NCBI RefSeq assembly: GCF_050624435.1
Contig: NC_134546.1
Span: 78,719,700 to 78,783,699, forward strand
Source of the DNA: Tenrec ecaudatus
Taxonomy: Eukaryota; Chordata; Mammalia; Afrosoricida; Tenrecidae
Length of the DNA stretch: 64,000 nt
Reading direction: 5' to 3'
The notes below the pieces were generated by a model. The model saw only the letters and a list, made by a program, of their open reading frames with translations, had not been told where the DNA came from and did no database searches. Positions 12,036 through 24,659 of the stretch are shown piece by piece; position 1 is the first letter of the stretch; every line of letters begins with the position of its first letter. The position numbers and the translations under genes were made by a program.

Positions 12036-12934
12036 CTCGTTTTGAAGTTGAACTTTCTCTTTTCCAGAGGCCGGGAGTACTTGTAATGGGCTGATTTCAT
12101 GAAGAAACTTCTGCATATGCTCCTGTACATTTTCATTTGGATTTATCTCTGTTTCACAGCTCTTTGGTATAGTAGCACTCACATTTTCTAATTGAGGTGC
12201 TCCTTGTTTATACTTATTCTCACTGCGATGTCTACATAACTGGTTCTGGAATGAGTCCTGTGCTAGTACATGGTTATGATTTGGGGCTGGAACCACAGGT
12301 TTCATGTCATTTGGGCAGAGATGATGGGCTTATGCTCATGTTTGATGTCTAATTCTCTTTTGCTAGTATATTTGCCCATATATTTCTCCCTTCCCATGTG
12401 AAACGCTTGTCCTTTCATGTCAACGGAAATTTTGTCTGGGTTCCTTAGGTTTTTGCAAGTAAATAAAAGGCTTGCTTGGACTTTGTTACATGCTGTTTTG
12501 TGATCAGCTTCAAAAGCAAACTCTTCATTGTCTAAAGAAAGCTTAGAACCCGATTGGGAAGTAGATTTGTCAGACCCAGAAGAGGAAGGGCCGGATAAGA
12601 CATTTTCGAGGCTCGGTTCTTGTTGGAATATTACTGAGGTAGCCACTTCAAAGTCATCCCTTTCCTTCCTGCTAGATGTAGAACTTGTCTGATTTTCCTT
12701 TATGGTTGATCTTTCTTTCGAGTTGCCAGGTACTGGTTCTCCCTTGATGTGAGCCATACTTTTGTACTTTGAGTACATATCACTAAACGTTTGCTTGACC
12801 ACATTTTTGATGGTTTTCATGCCATTTTTCAACTTACCTTTGCCTTGGTGGGTCTGCAGAGAAGACCGTGGTTGCACATGAGGAATCACTTCTCTATCAC
12901 CCCTCTTCTTTTCTGGCTCCAGAGGCACTTGTGT
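12036..12934 (-). CDS. 900-bp-type exon (exon D), 1-bp frameshift
   Basis: The acceptor TTTTTCATCAG precedes 12934 and the donor is GAG/GTAGAA at 12036/12035. The first part reads TQVPLEPEKKRG... for about 210 codons in phase 0 and stops at 12302-12304. A second frame begins there (MKPVVPAPNHNHVL) and runs in phase 0 to the donor. Exon length is 899; one base more would give 900 and a single open frame, so one base was lost in the CAAATGACATG stretch near 12302. The product is low-complexity: basic at the start (KGKLKNGMKTIKNVVK), then Ser-rich (GPSSSGSDKSTSQSGSK), then Asn/Gln/Glu-rich. No enzyme motif is visible. It lies between the repeated modules and the coiled coil, as expected for the disordered middle of this family. 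The frameshift would remove exon E from the protein unless it is an assembly error. Confidence 0.7.
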
Positions 12935-13489
12935 CTGATGAAAAAGTGACAGAAGAAGGGTAAATTGATTGGGTTTCTCTTCAGCTATATTTCCTGTTGG
13001 GTTGCATGTTTTTATAATAGCTCTATACTTCTATAGTCAAATATGGATAAGGGATCATTAGCAGCTGGAGAGTAGGTAAACTGAAAACTATTTAGGAGTC
13101 ACAGTCAATACATGCAACTCAGAAAGGAAATGCTTAAATTTTGATTGAAATGATGCACAATGATTTTTTAGTAATCCTGCATAGACTACCTGCAGGAATC
13201 CACTTGAAATGTATTTTAAAGTCCACCAGGAAGAGTGGAAACGACATTTGAAAATTGATATTTTCTGATTAACTGTTCTAAAATGAACTATAAGGAAGGA
13301 AAGCATTGAGTTGAATAAGGTGGAAAACCATTGTTTGTACTCTTAACATGAAATAGCCCATTCTGGAAGATTTGATTCTCTAACTTTGCATTTGGGTTGA
13401 TTTTATAGCCCATTGTCTTCCTGGAAATAGAGTTTTAAGTGAATTACATGGTAACTACGGGCAGCTGATGCCATCTTTAACTTTGGCCT
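12935..13489. other. Intron between exons F and D
   Basis: Pyrimidine tract and acceptor of exon D at its low end; otherwise AT-rich with no recognisable repeat. Confidence 0.4.
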
Positions 13490-13685
13490 CTAATTCAGTG
13501 CCATTGGGTTGATTCTAACAACTTAGAGTAGAACTGCTTCTGTGGCTTTCTGAGAACGTAAATCTTTATGGGAGCAGAAATTCTCATCTTTCTCCCATGG
13601 AACAGCTTGATGGTTTTGAACTGCTGACTTTGATGTTAGCAGTTGAACACCCAATGTCCCATGCCACTAGGGCTGCTAACCGTCG
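13490..13685 (-). repeat. AfroSINE, antisense
   Basis: Reverse complement of the tRNA-derived SINE: GCCATTGGGTTGATTCTAAC (tail end) through GTTTTGAACTGCTGACTTTGATGTTAGCAG and CACTAGGGCTGCTAACC (tRNA-like head). It retains the central AACGTAAATCTTTATGGGAG..TCTTTCTCCC segment. Confidence 0.8.
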
Positions 13686-14144
13686 ATTAGTGGTAAGCAA
13701 TAGGAAATGGTAAATTTTTAACCATTGAGAGTAATTAGGTATTCCTACACAAATTCAACTCAGTGTTTATCAACTTCCTGTTGATGTGATTCAATATTTA
13801 AAGTTACCTTCATTATCATATCAGGTGAAGTTATTAAAAGAAGCAAACAACCAGAAAAACTTATTTCCCTCATTCTAAGGATAAGTTTACAGTTATGTTA
13901 CAAGTTACTATATTCTCCTAGGAGTTTCAGCTACAAAACTAGTCAAAATGATGTACACATCAAATGGTATGAGCTAGTTTTTCTTTCTGCTGTGCATAGG
14001 GTGACTCTGGATTTGAGCCCATTGATGGTTCCTCAAAGCAAGAATGAAGTCTCCAAAAGACTGTTCCAGACGGCAATTTCACTGAGACCACGCTATGCAA
14101 TAAGCTATAGAAATATTAAATTCAAAACTTAAAATTTTACAGAC

Positions 14145-14212
14145 CTTTGATTTGTTATCTTTACATTCTCCAGATATGTACTTCTTCTTTGAACTCATTT
14201 TAAAGATGTTTG
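14145..14212 (-). CDS. Possible 68-bp exon (exon F) linking module 1 to exon D
   Basis: Exon C1 ends in phase 1 and exon D starts in phase 0, so a phase 1-to-0 exon is needed between them. This stretch reads, after the two bases of the split codon, NIFKMSSKKKYISGECKDNK and on to SK, without a stop. It follows a pyrimidine tract ending CTCAG-CAG, a tandem acceptor that could add one codon (start 14215). The phase-matched donor is AAG/GTCTGT, a weak site; an alternative TCT/GTAAAA four bases on breaks phase. The length and sequence differ from the 29-bp B exons. The call is tentative and rests on phase, acceptor and coding look. Confidence 0.4.
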
Positions 14213-14399
14213 CTGCTGAGAAATAGATTCACAAGTGGGTGTCCCTTTCTTGGTGCTATATGAATACTTAAGACATTTTTTTCTGTGTTTTTACCTGCCT
14301 GAATTAAAATTATTTATTTACAGGTCTGACCTTATGGGCCCAGACTGAAGAAGACAATGGTTCACATCATCTTTGTACAAAGATTTTGTATTTCAGTGT

Positions 14400-16232
14400 A
14401 GCACATCCTGGATGACCAGGCCTTGAGGACGATGTTCCCACTCAGAGTAGCCAGTCCACAGAGAGGACCACATGGCCAGCCCCACTATTAGAAACAACGT
14501 CCCTCACTGACCCATAGCCCTACCGGGGACAACACTGAAGAAATAGTGTGGGAATTGCACTCGATCTGTTCCTGCCACACTGAGGCAAAACACTCTGGGG
14601 GTACCACAGAACAGCAAGGGAATTGAATGGCGAGGTCTCCAGGGAATGCCAAAGGTGGACTTTGGGCTAGGGCTTGGGGCCCCAACAGACTGGACTGGAA
14701 AACACACCTAAAAGCCAACAAAAAATCCTTGAAATAACTACAACTTTTCTTTCTTGTTGTGTTTTTTTTTGTGTGTGTGTGTCCTTGGTTTGTTGTTGTT
14801 TTGTTTTATATTATTGCTTGGCTTTGTTCTGTCTTGTTTTTGTGCATGTTATTATCTCTGCAGGTCTGTCTAAATAAGATAGGCTGGATGAACAATCTGG
14901 AGGAGAAAAGAAGGGGACCGACAGTTCTGGGGAACCTGGGAGAAGGTGAGGTGAGGGGGAAAGGAAATGGTGTTAACAAACCCAGGGACTAGGGAACAAT
15001 AAGTGATGCAAATTGGTGGTGAGGAGGGTTTAGGAGGCCTGGTAAGGCGTGATCAAGGGTAATGTAACCAAGAGGAATTACTGAAACCCAAATGAAGACT
15101 GAGCATGATAGTGGGAGAAGAGGAAAGTCAAAGGAAACAGAGGCAAGAGGCTAGGAAGCAGAAGGCATGTACAGAGGCCTAAATAAAGGCATGTCCATAT
15201 GTAACTATGTTTATATATGAGGATGGGTAAATAGATCTATGTGCCTAAAATTATAGGTTTAGTATTAAGGTAGCAGATGGACATTGGTCCTCCACTCAAG
15301 TACTCCCTCAGTGCAATAATACTTTGTTCGATTAAACTAGCATTCTATGATGCTCACCTTCCCGACACAATCGCTGAAGAAAAGTAGGTGAATAAGTAAA
15401 TGTGGTGAAGAAAGCTGATGGTGCCCGGCTATCAAAATATATAGCATCTGGGGTCTTAAAGGCTTGAAGGTAAACAAGTGGCCATCTAGCTCAGATGCAA
15501 GAATGCCCACAAGAAAGAAGCACACCAGCCTGTGCAATCAGGAGGTGTCGAAGGGATCAGGTATCAGGCATCATCAGAACAAAAAATCATATCATTGTGT
15601 ATGAGGTGGAGAGGTGGAGTGGACACCCAAAGCCCCTTTATAGGCACTGGACATCCCCTTACAGAAGGGTCTCGGGGAGGAGATGAGTCAGTCAGGGTGC
15701 GGTGTAGCAAAGATGAAACATACAACTTTCTTCTAGTTATTAAATTCTCCTTGCCCCACACTATCATGATCTGAATTCTACCTTACAAATCTGGCTAGAC
15801 CTGAAGAAGTACAGTGGTACAGATAGGAACTGGAAATACTGGGAATCCATGGTGGATGATCCCTTCGGGATCACTGGCGTGAGTCCTGATACTGGTAGTG
15901 TGGAGGGAGAGTGGTTTGAAAGGTGGAACCGATGACAAGTGACTACATATAACCTCCTCCCTGGGGAATGGACAACAGAAAAGTAGGTGAAGAGAGATGT
16001 CAGACAGTGCAAGATATGACAAAATAATAATTTATAAAGTATCAAGGCTTCATGAGGGAGAGGGGAGCAGGAGGGTGGGGAAAATGAGAAGCTGATGCCA
16101 GCGACTTAGGTGGAGAGCAAATATTTTGATAATGATGAGGGCAATGAATGTACAAATGTGCTTTACACAATTGATGTTTTATGGACAGTGATAAGAGTAG
16201 TATGAGCCCCTAATAAAATGATTTAAAAAAAT
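14400..16232 (+). mobile_element. L1 3' UTR copy, 5'-truncated
   Basis: About 1.8 kb of the long L1 3' UTR in sense orientation, ending GAGCCCCTAATAAAATGATTT plus A-rich tail. The 247-bp internal segment is present once (near 15408), unlike the young copies. No clear TSD was found. Confidence 0.75.
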
Positions 16233-17337
16233 GAAGGAAAGGAAATCACCCGTTCATTGTATCATTAAACATTTGCTGCATGTGTTTGTTCTCTCAAGGA
16301 AAATGAGAGAATGCTAATGATTTCAACCTTTACCACTACTTTTGCATTCAATAATAAAACAAATATTGTAATCAAAAATTGTATTTAAAGAATTTGTATT
16401 TCTTTTACTCAGTAAGTATCTGAGTTTCTGCTGTGTTAGGGTGCCGGGGTTTCAGGAGGAATTAGGGAAGTATCGGCGGAGATAATGAGAACCAGGAGTG
16501 GATTTTTTGGAGATGGCTCTGCGGAGACAGTGAAGTTTGCCATATGAAAGGGGTGAAGGACAGGGAAGGGTGAGATCATGTGAGGAAGAATCCATATGGT
16601 GAAGGAAGTATTAATTAGAACCATAAATCATCTATGTATTATAATATATCACATCCATACATACATGTACATACCTGTATATTTATACATATGAGAGATA
16701 GTGGACGAAGAGTATGATCAGCAGTTCAGTCATGTCTGAGAAATCAACACAGGGGAAATGAATTCAATATGGAGAGTTAGGGAGAGGGCAGATTAGGAAA
16801 GGTCCTGTCAGCTTACTCCTTGGACATGAATTATCTTTGGAAGAATAGTCCATGGGGAGAATGACATTTGATAGAAAACACGTTAAGTTATGTGGGACAC
16901 CGACTGTGGCAAGCATAAGGATTAGTGCAGACAGGGCAGAAGGCATTCGTGTAATGTATAGGTACACCAGTCCGGGGTGGAAGGGCGCTGTGGGATATAG
17001 AATGATTAATGCTCAGGATAGATAAACTTTCATCAAAGGAATCCATGTGCATATGCTAGAGTGCTGGTAAATTACCGTGGGTCTCGTCATAGCCAAAGGT
17101 ATGAAGCTACACTTGCAGATTGGGTTAAAACAGTAGTGGGTCTGTTTCAGCGGTGCCATTTTGATTAAAAGTCTGCTTCTGATTTTGAACAAGCACACGA
17201 AGAAAGAAGCCACAAACATAGGTATATAATAATGGCTATATTTATAGATGAAACATTAAGCTAATTCTGAGGATAAAAAATGCTGTAGTGGTAAGGTATA
17301 AATGATATTGAATGTTTTATGACTACAGACATCATCA
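16233..17337. other. Unclassified intronic block
   Basis: Purine-rich, GA-biased sequence from about 16430 to 17010 with a repeat-like texture but no landmark I can name. It could be a decayed LTR or a LINE part. No coding frame is supported. Confidence 0.35.
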
Positions 17338-17339
17338 AA

Positions 17340-17512
17340 CCACCAAATACCCACTGCTATCGAGTCAATTCTGACTCATTGCAAGAGAATCCCCAAGGGT
17401 GTAAATCTGTCAGGACATCATTCTCGCTTGGAGCACTTGTGGCTTTTGAACCGACAAACTTGCAGCTAGCAGCAGAAAGCTTACACAACAGCACAGCCAG
17501 GGCTCTTTCGGC
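17340..17512 (-). repeat. AfroSINE, first of pair, unit 1
   Basis: CCCACTGCTATCGAGTCAATTCTGACTCA head-to-tail antisense SINE with CCAGGGCTCTTT at its end. It is the unit-1 member of the SINE pair that follows exon C in nearly every unit. Confidence 0.75.
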
Positions 17513-17689
17513 CACCTTATAGTACTGGTTAAATTAAGGCCATCGAATCTATCTAAAGTGTAATGATGTAATAAATCAAGAAAATGGATATAGTAGTAGA
17601 ATTAAAACTGATGATCCCTATTTCACTATGAACAGTCTCAGCACTCCTTAAAATTAATATTTATATTCAAATATATTCTTTGTTGTTAT

Positions 17690-17882
17690 TATTATGTGTT
17701 ATTGAAGTTATTGCAATTCATAATGACCCTACCGGTAGGTCACAGTAGGGTTTCCAATAAAGTAATCCTGTTGGTTGCAGACTGCTACATCTTTGTTCTG
17801 GGCATCCACTGATGGGTTCCAATGGCTGACTTGCTAATTAGCAGTCCAGCACTTGTAACCACTGTGCCCCCACGGTTCCTTT
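17690..17882 (-). repeat. AfroSINE, second of pair, unit 1
   Basis: Degraded antisense AfroSINE: TTGCAATTCATAATGACCCTAC..GATGGGTTCCAATGGCTGAC..AACCACTGTGCCCCC. Confidence 0.7.
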
Positions 17883-18456
17883 ATTCATTAGAAATAGTAA
17901 CATGGGTATTCAAAGGTACACAGGTACATGGACACACCTGAGAATGAAGAACTCTTAGAGAAAAGTTTCAGTGATTTTCATTAATATTGGGACAGCATTC
18001 TTAATTAGATAAGTGATAGCAAATCATTTCAAATTTCTTTTCAGAAGATGCTGGTTATGCTGCTTTGGAAACAGTAAAATGTACACATCTAAAATTCGGG
18101 TCTATAGAGCTAAGCAGTCACCATGCGTTGGAAGGCTCCATCTTTACAATCTACCTCGTTTTCTCATCCGGTCCCAAAGGTCAACAATTATGCCAATGTT
18201 TGGGAGGTACTCTAATTATATTTTTTAACCAGCCTACAAGCAAGGACTCCACCTCCAAATTGTCCTTGGGATTTACTTCCTGTTTTGGTTCAATGAGGAA
18301 TGAAAATGGAGTTCAATAAAAGGTGTGGTTGCGTTGTAGGTTGCATTGGGAGAGTAAATATGGGGGGGAGGGGCAGGCACCAAATGATTTGGAAAGTCAG
18401 AAGTGTAGACTGAAACCAAGAGAGAGTCTAGGACTGAATTCTCCACATTTACTTAC

Positions 18457-18690
18457 CTTTTCTGCTCTTTTGGTGTTCTGGGCACTCTGCTTCATCGATG
18501 TTATGGACAAGTTCATCTTCTGTTATACATACAATTCCAAAACTGTACTTTTCCTTTTCTGCTAAGGTCATCGTCCTATATTTTGTCAATGTTGGCTGAC
18601 TTCTGGTTGGTGATGTTGACTTAGATGGACCCTGATCATCAGCGTTCAGTTTCTTGGAAAGTGTTTTTCTCACATGGGGAGAATTCCAAC
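18457..18690 (-). CDS. Module 1 exon C (234 bp)
   Basis: Phase 1 to 1, 78 codons, open. The acceptor is a run of T ending CAG before 18690; the donor is AAAAG/GTAAGT. It reads WNSPHVRKTLSKKLNADD..., then the family core YRTMTLAEKEK and the tail ECPEHQKSRK. It uses the downstream of the two acceptor positions seen in the C family. It is the last C exon before exons F/D in transcription order and lies about 5.9 kb from exon A1, an intron swollen by a complex antisense L1. Confidence 0.75.
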
Positions 18691-19349
18691 CTGAAAAAAA
18701 TGGAAGATAAAGTGTTCCCGTATTAGAAAGTAAATATTAGTATAAATTTGACCGGCTTAACTAAAATCAAATTGTGTTTCAGTGAAGCAGTTGCACATCT
18801 CCCTCTCCCTGAAAAACAGAGATCTCTTCTGTCACACTGCATGGGGTATGGTGTATACCTGTTCTGGTGAGGCCCTGTGTTTCCATCAAGTCAGAATAGA
18901 CTTAATAGTTATCAACAATACATTAGTTCTTCATTTAGATAATCTTTTTAGCAATTGTGTTTCTTGTAGTTTATGTGTTTAAAATTTTTATTTTGTATTC
19001 TATGAATTAGTTTCTTTATTAATTCTGCCAGAATTCATTCTTTAATAAAGAATATATGCTTAAAACAAAACAAAACAAAAATATATGCTTAAACTTTTGA
19101 AGCTTAAATATGCATAACAGTATATTTGGTATGTTCTAGAGATGCCATTTCTTAAAGCCTTTTTGAAGTTACTACTTTACATTTGAACGCTATTTTCATT
19201 GCAATATGATGGCCTCATGTCAATACACCATCTTCAATGTTCATTTTGTAACCTTTGGACAGTCATCATGAATTTATAAAAGATTAGCAATTGAAGTGTT
19301 TCCACTTTAGACAAGGTAATTCCAAGTGAACACTAGCGATAAAGGATAA

Positions 19350-19850
19350 CTACATGCTCTCTGTGGCAGTTATATCATCTCCTGTTAACTTGCATAGGGT
19401 TGGAGCCTACCTTGGCAATCAGGTCGCATCTTGTTGACCTCATTTGAAGGTGCCAAGGAGAAAAATAGCTCAGTGGAGGCCAGATACCGACTTCAGTTTA
19501 TCTTCTTAAAGACAATACACATAGAGCTACCTTAGAGTCCTGGAGCTAGAGTCGCCCAGTGGAGACTCCTGCCAGCACTGACATGCTTCCCCTGCCACTG
19601 AATCCACAAGATTTTCCACCCACTGGCCTGTAATCTTCCTGCAGTTAGCATCATTGCATGTGTTGCGTGAGAATGAAGAGGACTTTATAGATTGTTAACT
19701 GACATATGGGCTAATATCATACTGATGGACTTGATCTGGACTGGGCTGGGATATTTTCTCAATATATAATTTCTCTTTTATATAACGCTCTTTCTTATAC
19801 ACCTTGAATGTCTATAAATTTGTTTCAATAGTCAAACCCTGACTAATACA
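19350..19850. repeat. Unclassified interspersed repeat
   Basis: Ends in TCTTTTATATAACGCTC..TTTCAATAGTCAAACCCTGACTAATACAC, an ending I associate with an older mammalian interspersed repeat. It is absent from the matching intron position of the other units, so it inserted into unit 1 alone or was lost elsewhere. Family not named. Confidence 0.4.
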
Positions 19851-20049
19851 CTCTGAAACAAGAAAAGAGTAGAGTAAGAAAAATAACTTTTAAATATTCT
19901 TTTTGAAACATCAAATATAAATATCATAAAGGGAAGTGAAAGAAAAACGATGATAACGTAGAAGTAAAACTTTAAAGGCTGTTTCCAGGACACCATGATC
20001 ATTTTACGCCACGAACACTGTCTGGGTTTCAACAGCAATCTGTTGCCTT

Positions 20050-20205
20050 CACGCTGATTTCATCTCATTGAACCACACGTGGGTCAAAGCAGAGCTGTGC
20101 TCCAGTGCTTTCAAGGGCCATAACATCACGGAACAGCACCACCAAACCAAGTGTTCCAATACCTCTCATGGAGGGAACAAAAATGATGGTGCCACCCAGG
20201 GTTTT
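20050..20205 (-). repeat. Older SINE between A and C, unit 1
   Basis: ACACGTGGGTCAAAGCAGAGCTGTGCTCCAGTGC..GCACCACC..GTGCCACCCAGGG, an afrotherian SINE variant present at the same place in other units. Confidence 0.6.
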
Positions 20206-20498
20206 TAAGGTATAAAATGATGATTATAAAAGTAGAATCTGAGAAAGTCCAAATACCCAAGCTCTGTTTCTGTGAGCCCAAGTTAGCCATACTGTTCTCA
20301 TGACAATACAAAGTGTCATTGGTCATTTTGATTTCATTCTCTAGTAAGTGCTCCTGGGAGGATTTCAGACACAAGATGTTTGAAAGCACCACATTCGAAT
20401 GACTAATGGCAGTTCTGACAATATACCCTGACAATATAACTTTGTTCGGCTGTCTTTGCTGATATGGAAATACATATAACTGACTGAACACAACCTTT

Positions 20499-23400
20499 TT
20501 TTTGTAATTTATGTAGACTTTTGCAGGGACTTTATTATTTTTTTTATAGCGGATTTTTTTAACAATTTATTGGGGCTCATACAATTCTTTTCACAATTCA
20601 TACATATACATACATCAATTGTATAAAGAACATCTGTATAGTCTTTGCCCTAATCATTTTTTTCTCTTTTCTTCTTTTACATTTTATTAGGGACTCATAC
20701 AACTCTTAACACAATCCATACATATACATACATCAATTGTATAAAGCACATCCATACATTCCCTGCCCCAATCATTCTCAAGGCATTTGCTCTCCACTTA
20801 AGCCCCTTGCATCAGGTCCTCTTTTTTTTCCCCCTCCCTCTCCATTCCCCCCTCCCTCATGTGCCCTTGGTAATTTTTTAAATTTTTTTTATTTTAACAA
20901 TTTATTGGGGCTCATAAAATTCTTTTCACAGTTCATACATATACATACATCAATTGTATAAAGCACATCTGTACAGTCTTTGGCCTAATCATTTTTTTTA
21001 ACAATTTATTGGGGCTCATACAATTCTTTTCACAGTTCATACATATGCATACATCAATTGTATAAAGCACATCTGTACAGTCTTTGCCCTAATCATTTTT
21101 TCCTCTTTTCTTCTTTTACATTTTATTAGGGACTCATACAACTCTTACCACAATCCATACATATACATACATCAATTGTATAAAGCACATCCATACATTC
21201 CCTGCCCCAATGATTCTCAAGGCATTTGCTCTCCACTTAAGCCCCTTGTATCAGGTCCTCTTTTTTTTCCCCTCCCTCTCCATTCCCCCCTCCCTCATGT
21301 GCCCTTGGTAATTTTTTAAATTTTTTTTTATTTTAACAATTTATTGGGGCTCATACAATTCTTTTCACAGTTCATACATATACATACATCAATTGTATAA
21401 AGCACATCTGTACAGTCTTTGGCCTAATCATTTTTTTTAACAATTTATTGGGGCTCATACAATTCTTTTCACAGTTCATACATATGCATACATCAATTGT
21501 ATAAAGCACATCTGTACAGTCTTTGCCCTAATCATTTTTTTCTCTTTTCTTCTTTTACATTTTATTAGGGACTCATACAACTCTTACCACAATCCATACA
21601 TATACATACATCAATTGTATAAAGCACATCCATACATTCCCTGCCCCAATCATTCTCAAGGCTTTTGCTCTCCATTTAAGCCCCTTGCATCAGGTCCTCT
21701 TTTTTTTCCCCCTCCCTCCCCATTCCCACCTCCCTCATATGACCGTGGTAATTCATACATCGTTGTTTTGTCATATCTTGCCCTATCCGGAGTCTCCCTT
21801 CCCCCCTTCTCTGCTGTCCCTCTCCCAGGGAAGAGGTCACATGTGGATCCTTGTAATCAGTTCCCCCTTTCCAACCCACTCACCCTCCACTCTCCCAGCA
21901 TCGTCCCTCACACCCTTGGTCCTGAAGGTATCATCCACCCTGGATTCCCTGTACCTCCAGCCCTCAAATGTACCAGTGTACAGCCTCTGTCCTATCCAGC
22001 CCTGCAAGGTAGAATTCGGATCATGGTAGTTGGGGGGAGGAAGCATCCAGGATCTGGGGGAAAGCTGTGTTCTTCATCGATACTACCTCACACCCTAATT
22101 AACCCATCTCCTCTCCTAAACCCCTCTATGAGGGGATCTCCATTGGCTGACACTTGGGCCTAGGGTCTCCACTCTGCACTTCCCCCTTCATTTAATATGA
22201 TATATATACATATATACATATACATATATACATATACACATATATACACATACATACACACACATATATCTTTTTTTTTTTTGCATGATGCCTTCTACCT
22301 GGTCCCTTGGGCACCTCGTGATCGCACTGGCCGGTGTGCTTCTTCCATGTGGACTTTTTTGCTTCTGAGCTAGATGGCCGCTTGTTCACCTTCAAGCCTT
22401 TAAGACCCCAGACACTATCTCTTTTGATAGCCGGGCACCATCAGCTTTCTTCACATTTGCTTATGCACCCATTTGTCTTCAGCGATCCTATCATGGAGGT
22501 GTGCAGCCAATGATATGATTTTTTGTTCTTTGATGCCTGGTAACTGATCCCTTTGGGACCACTCGATCACACAGGCTGGTGTGTTCTTCCATGTGGACTT
22601 TGTTGCTTCTGAGCTAGATGGCCGCTTGTTTATCTTCAAGCCTTTAAGACCCCAGTCACTATCTCTTTTGATAGCTGGGCACCATCAGCTTTCTTCACCA
22701 CATTTACTTGTTCACCCACTTTGGTTCCAGCCGTTGTGTCAGGAGAGTGAGCATCATAGAGTTCCAATTTAATAAAAGAAGGTATTCATGCATTGAGGGC
22801 GTGTTTGAGTAGAGGCCCAAGGTCCTTCCGCCACCTTAATACTTGACCTATAAATATAGACACATAGATCTATTTCCCCATCCTCCTATATATATTTGCA
22901 TGTACATGTCTTTGTCTAGACCTCCATGAATGCCCTTTGACTCCTAGCTCTTTCCTCCATCTCCCTTGACTTTCCTCCTGCCCTACTACCATGCTTCATC
23001 GCCACCTGGGCTAGAGTATACCTCTTCTCTAAGCAACCCTACCCTTGATCATTTCCCACCAGGCCTGCCACTCCCCCTTCTCTACCATTTGGGGTCCCAT
23101 GTTCTTCCCTTGTCCCTGGGTTTGTTAACATCACTTCCTTATCCCCCCTGCCCCCCCACCCCAAGTCCCCCCGGAACTGTCGGTCCCGTTGTTTTTCATC
23201 CAGATAGTTCATCCAGCCTGTCCTATTCAGACAGACCTGTGGAGTCACTAACATGCACGAAAACTAGACAGAGGAAAACAAAGCAACAGTATACAACCAG
23301 ACAACAAAACAACAAAAACAAACCACTGACAAAGAACAGAACAAAACAGTTCACAAGAGAAAAGTTTGTAGTTAGTTCAGGGATCGTTTGCTGGCCCTTA

Positions 23401-24038
23401 GGAGCGTTTTCCAGTCCAGTCTGTTGGGGCACCACGCCCTGGCCCCAAAGTCCACTTTCAGCATTCCCTGGGGACCTTGCCACTCCATTCCCTTGCTGTT
23501 CCGCTGCACTCCCCCAGTGATTTGCCTCGGTGTGGTGGGATCAGGTCAGGTGCAATTCCCACACTGTGTCTCCGGTGCTGTCTCCTGTATCGCCCTTAGT
23601 CAGTGAGGGGCATCATGTCTCATAGTAGGGTCAGCCATGTTGTTCTCTCTGTGGACTGGCTGCTCTACTCAGGAACATCATCATCACGGCCTGGTGGGCC
23701 AGGCTGTGCTCCACTCTCTCCTCCTGCCCCTTCATCTGCTCCCGTGTGCTCTGATCAAATATGTCCATCTCCCAGAGCTGCAGAGTCAATGTTGTCCTTT
23801 GGAACAAATTCTTTTCGGGGGAGGGGCAGGAATCTACTTAATTTATGGTGCTGGGGCCAGCCTCCCAGATCTCTCCACTGGTTCCCTACTCCATGCCGGG
23901 ATATTGCATTCACACCTTGCGACACTGGGTTGAAATCTGGTCCCACTTTCCCTGTGGAGATATAAACAATACCCTCCCCTTGGGTGGATTAATGCCCCCT
24001 GACCCCACTACATTTTTGTTCCTTGTATTCATCCTTTT
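20499..24038 (-). mobile_element. Complex antisense L1 insertion with 14-bp TSD
   Basis: The insert is bounded by TGAACACAACCTTT (20485-20498) and TGAACACAAACTTT (24039-24052), a 14-bp TSD with one mismatch. The same motif occurs uninterrupted in the paralogous introns. From about 21552 it is one long L1 3' UTR read backwards, including two copies of the 247-bp segment (near 22375 and 22620) and a (TATACA)n tract. From 20550 to 21765 it is a tandem array of L1 3' ends. No reverse-transcriptase sequence is present. Confidence 0.75.
20550..21765 (-). repeat. 439-bp tandem repeat made of L1 3' ends
   Basis: The block beginning ATTTTAACAATTTATTGGGG recurs at 20891 and 21330, a period of 439 bp. 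Each unit holds two about 100-bp L1 3' termini plus a 210-bp one. A partial unit precedes and a diverging one follows, about 2.7 copies in all. Confidence 0.8.
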
Positions 24039-24595
24039 TGAACACAAACTTTGTGGAAGTCTAAATAATATTGAATACCATAAAATGATCCCACGGCTGA
24101 AGAGTTACAGAATAAATTATTTCAAAGATGACATAACAAATAGGCACTAAGGTATGATAAATGAATTTACCCTCGTTATATACACACATACCACACTGCC
24201 TCTGCTAATGAGATTTGACTGACAAGATAAATACTAGGATTCTATAAAAATGAAATAAAGTTAAAACACACACGAGTAAGTAAGGCTTTTCTGATGATGA
24301 AGTTCAGAATTCAGGTGAGCATTTTAAAGCACTAGAAAACATGTTTAGAGTTCCACAAGGTGCAACTGTGAATTTCTCAGAAATATAGAGTTACCAACCA
24401 TGGGGAGTAAAAAGCATCCTCATATGTCGCTAGATATTACGATACTACATGAATAGCAGCATAGGCATATTCATGATTTCTGTTAAGCCTGTCTCCTAAA
24501 TTGCCAAAAAGTGAAATAAATAACATGAATCCTATAGACGTGTGAAATAACTTAATGTCTTTTTAACAAAGTGAAATATGTATTGTGAAATTTAC

Positions 24596-24659
24596 CTGGT
24601 TTGGGTGTGTGTACATCCTCAGGTGCTAACTCTATATCAGGAGAAGCATCTTTGATAGC
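24596..24659 (-). CDS. Module 1 exon A (64 bp)
   Basis: Phase 0 to 1, reading AIKDASPDIELAPEDVHTPK and then P plus one base. The acceptor is TTTCCTTTAG and the donor is CCAG/GTAAAT. It is one of eight A exons in the array; the ASPD...LAP...VH core is shared with the others. Confidence 0.75.

Noticed and set aside
20550..21765. Regular repeats suggestive of a CRISPR-like array
   Set aside because: The repeats are L1 3' ends with AATAAA signals, in mammalian DNA, without short spacers.
21615..22163. 182-codon open frame on the plus strand
   Set aside because: It is antisense L1 3' UTR (pyrimidine-rich); homologous copies in the window do not preserve the frame.
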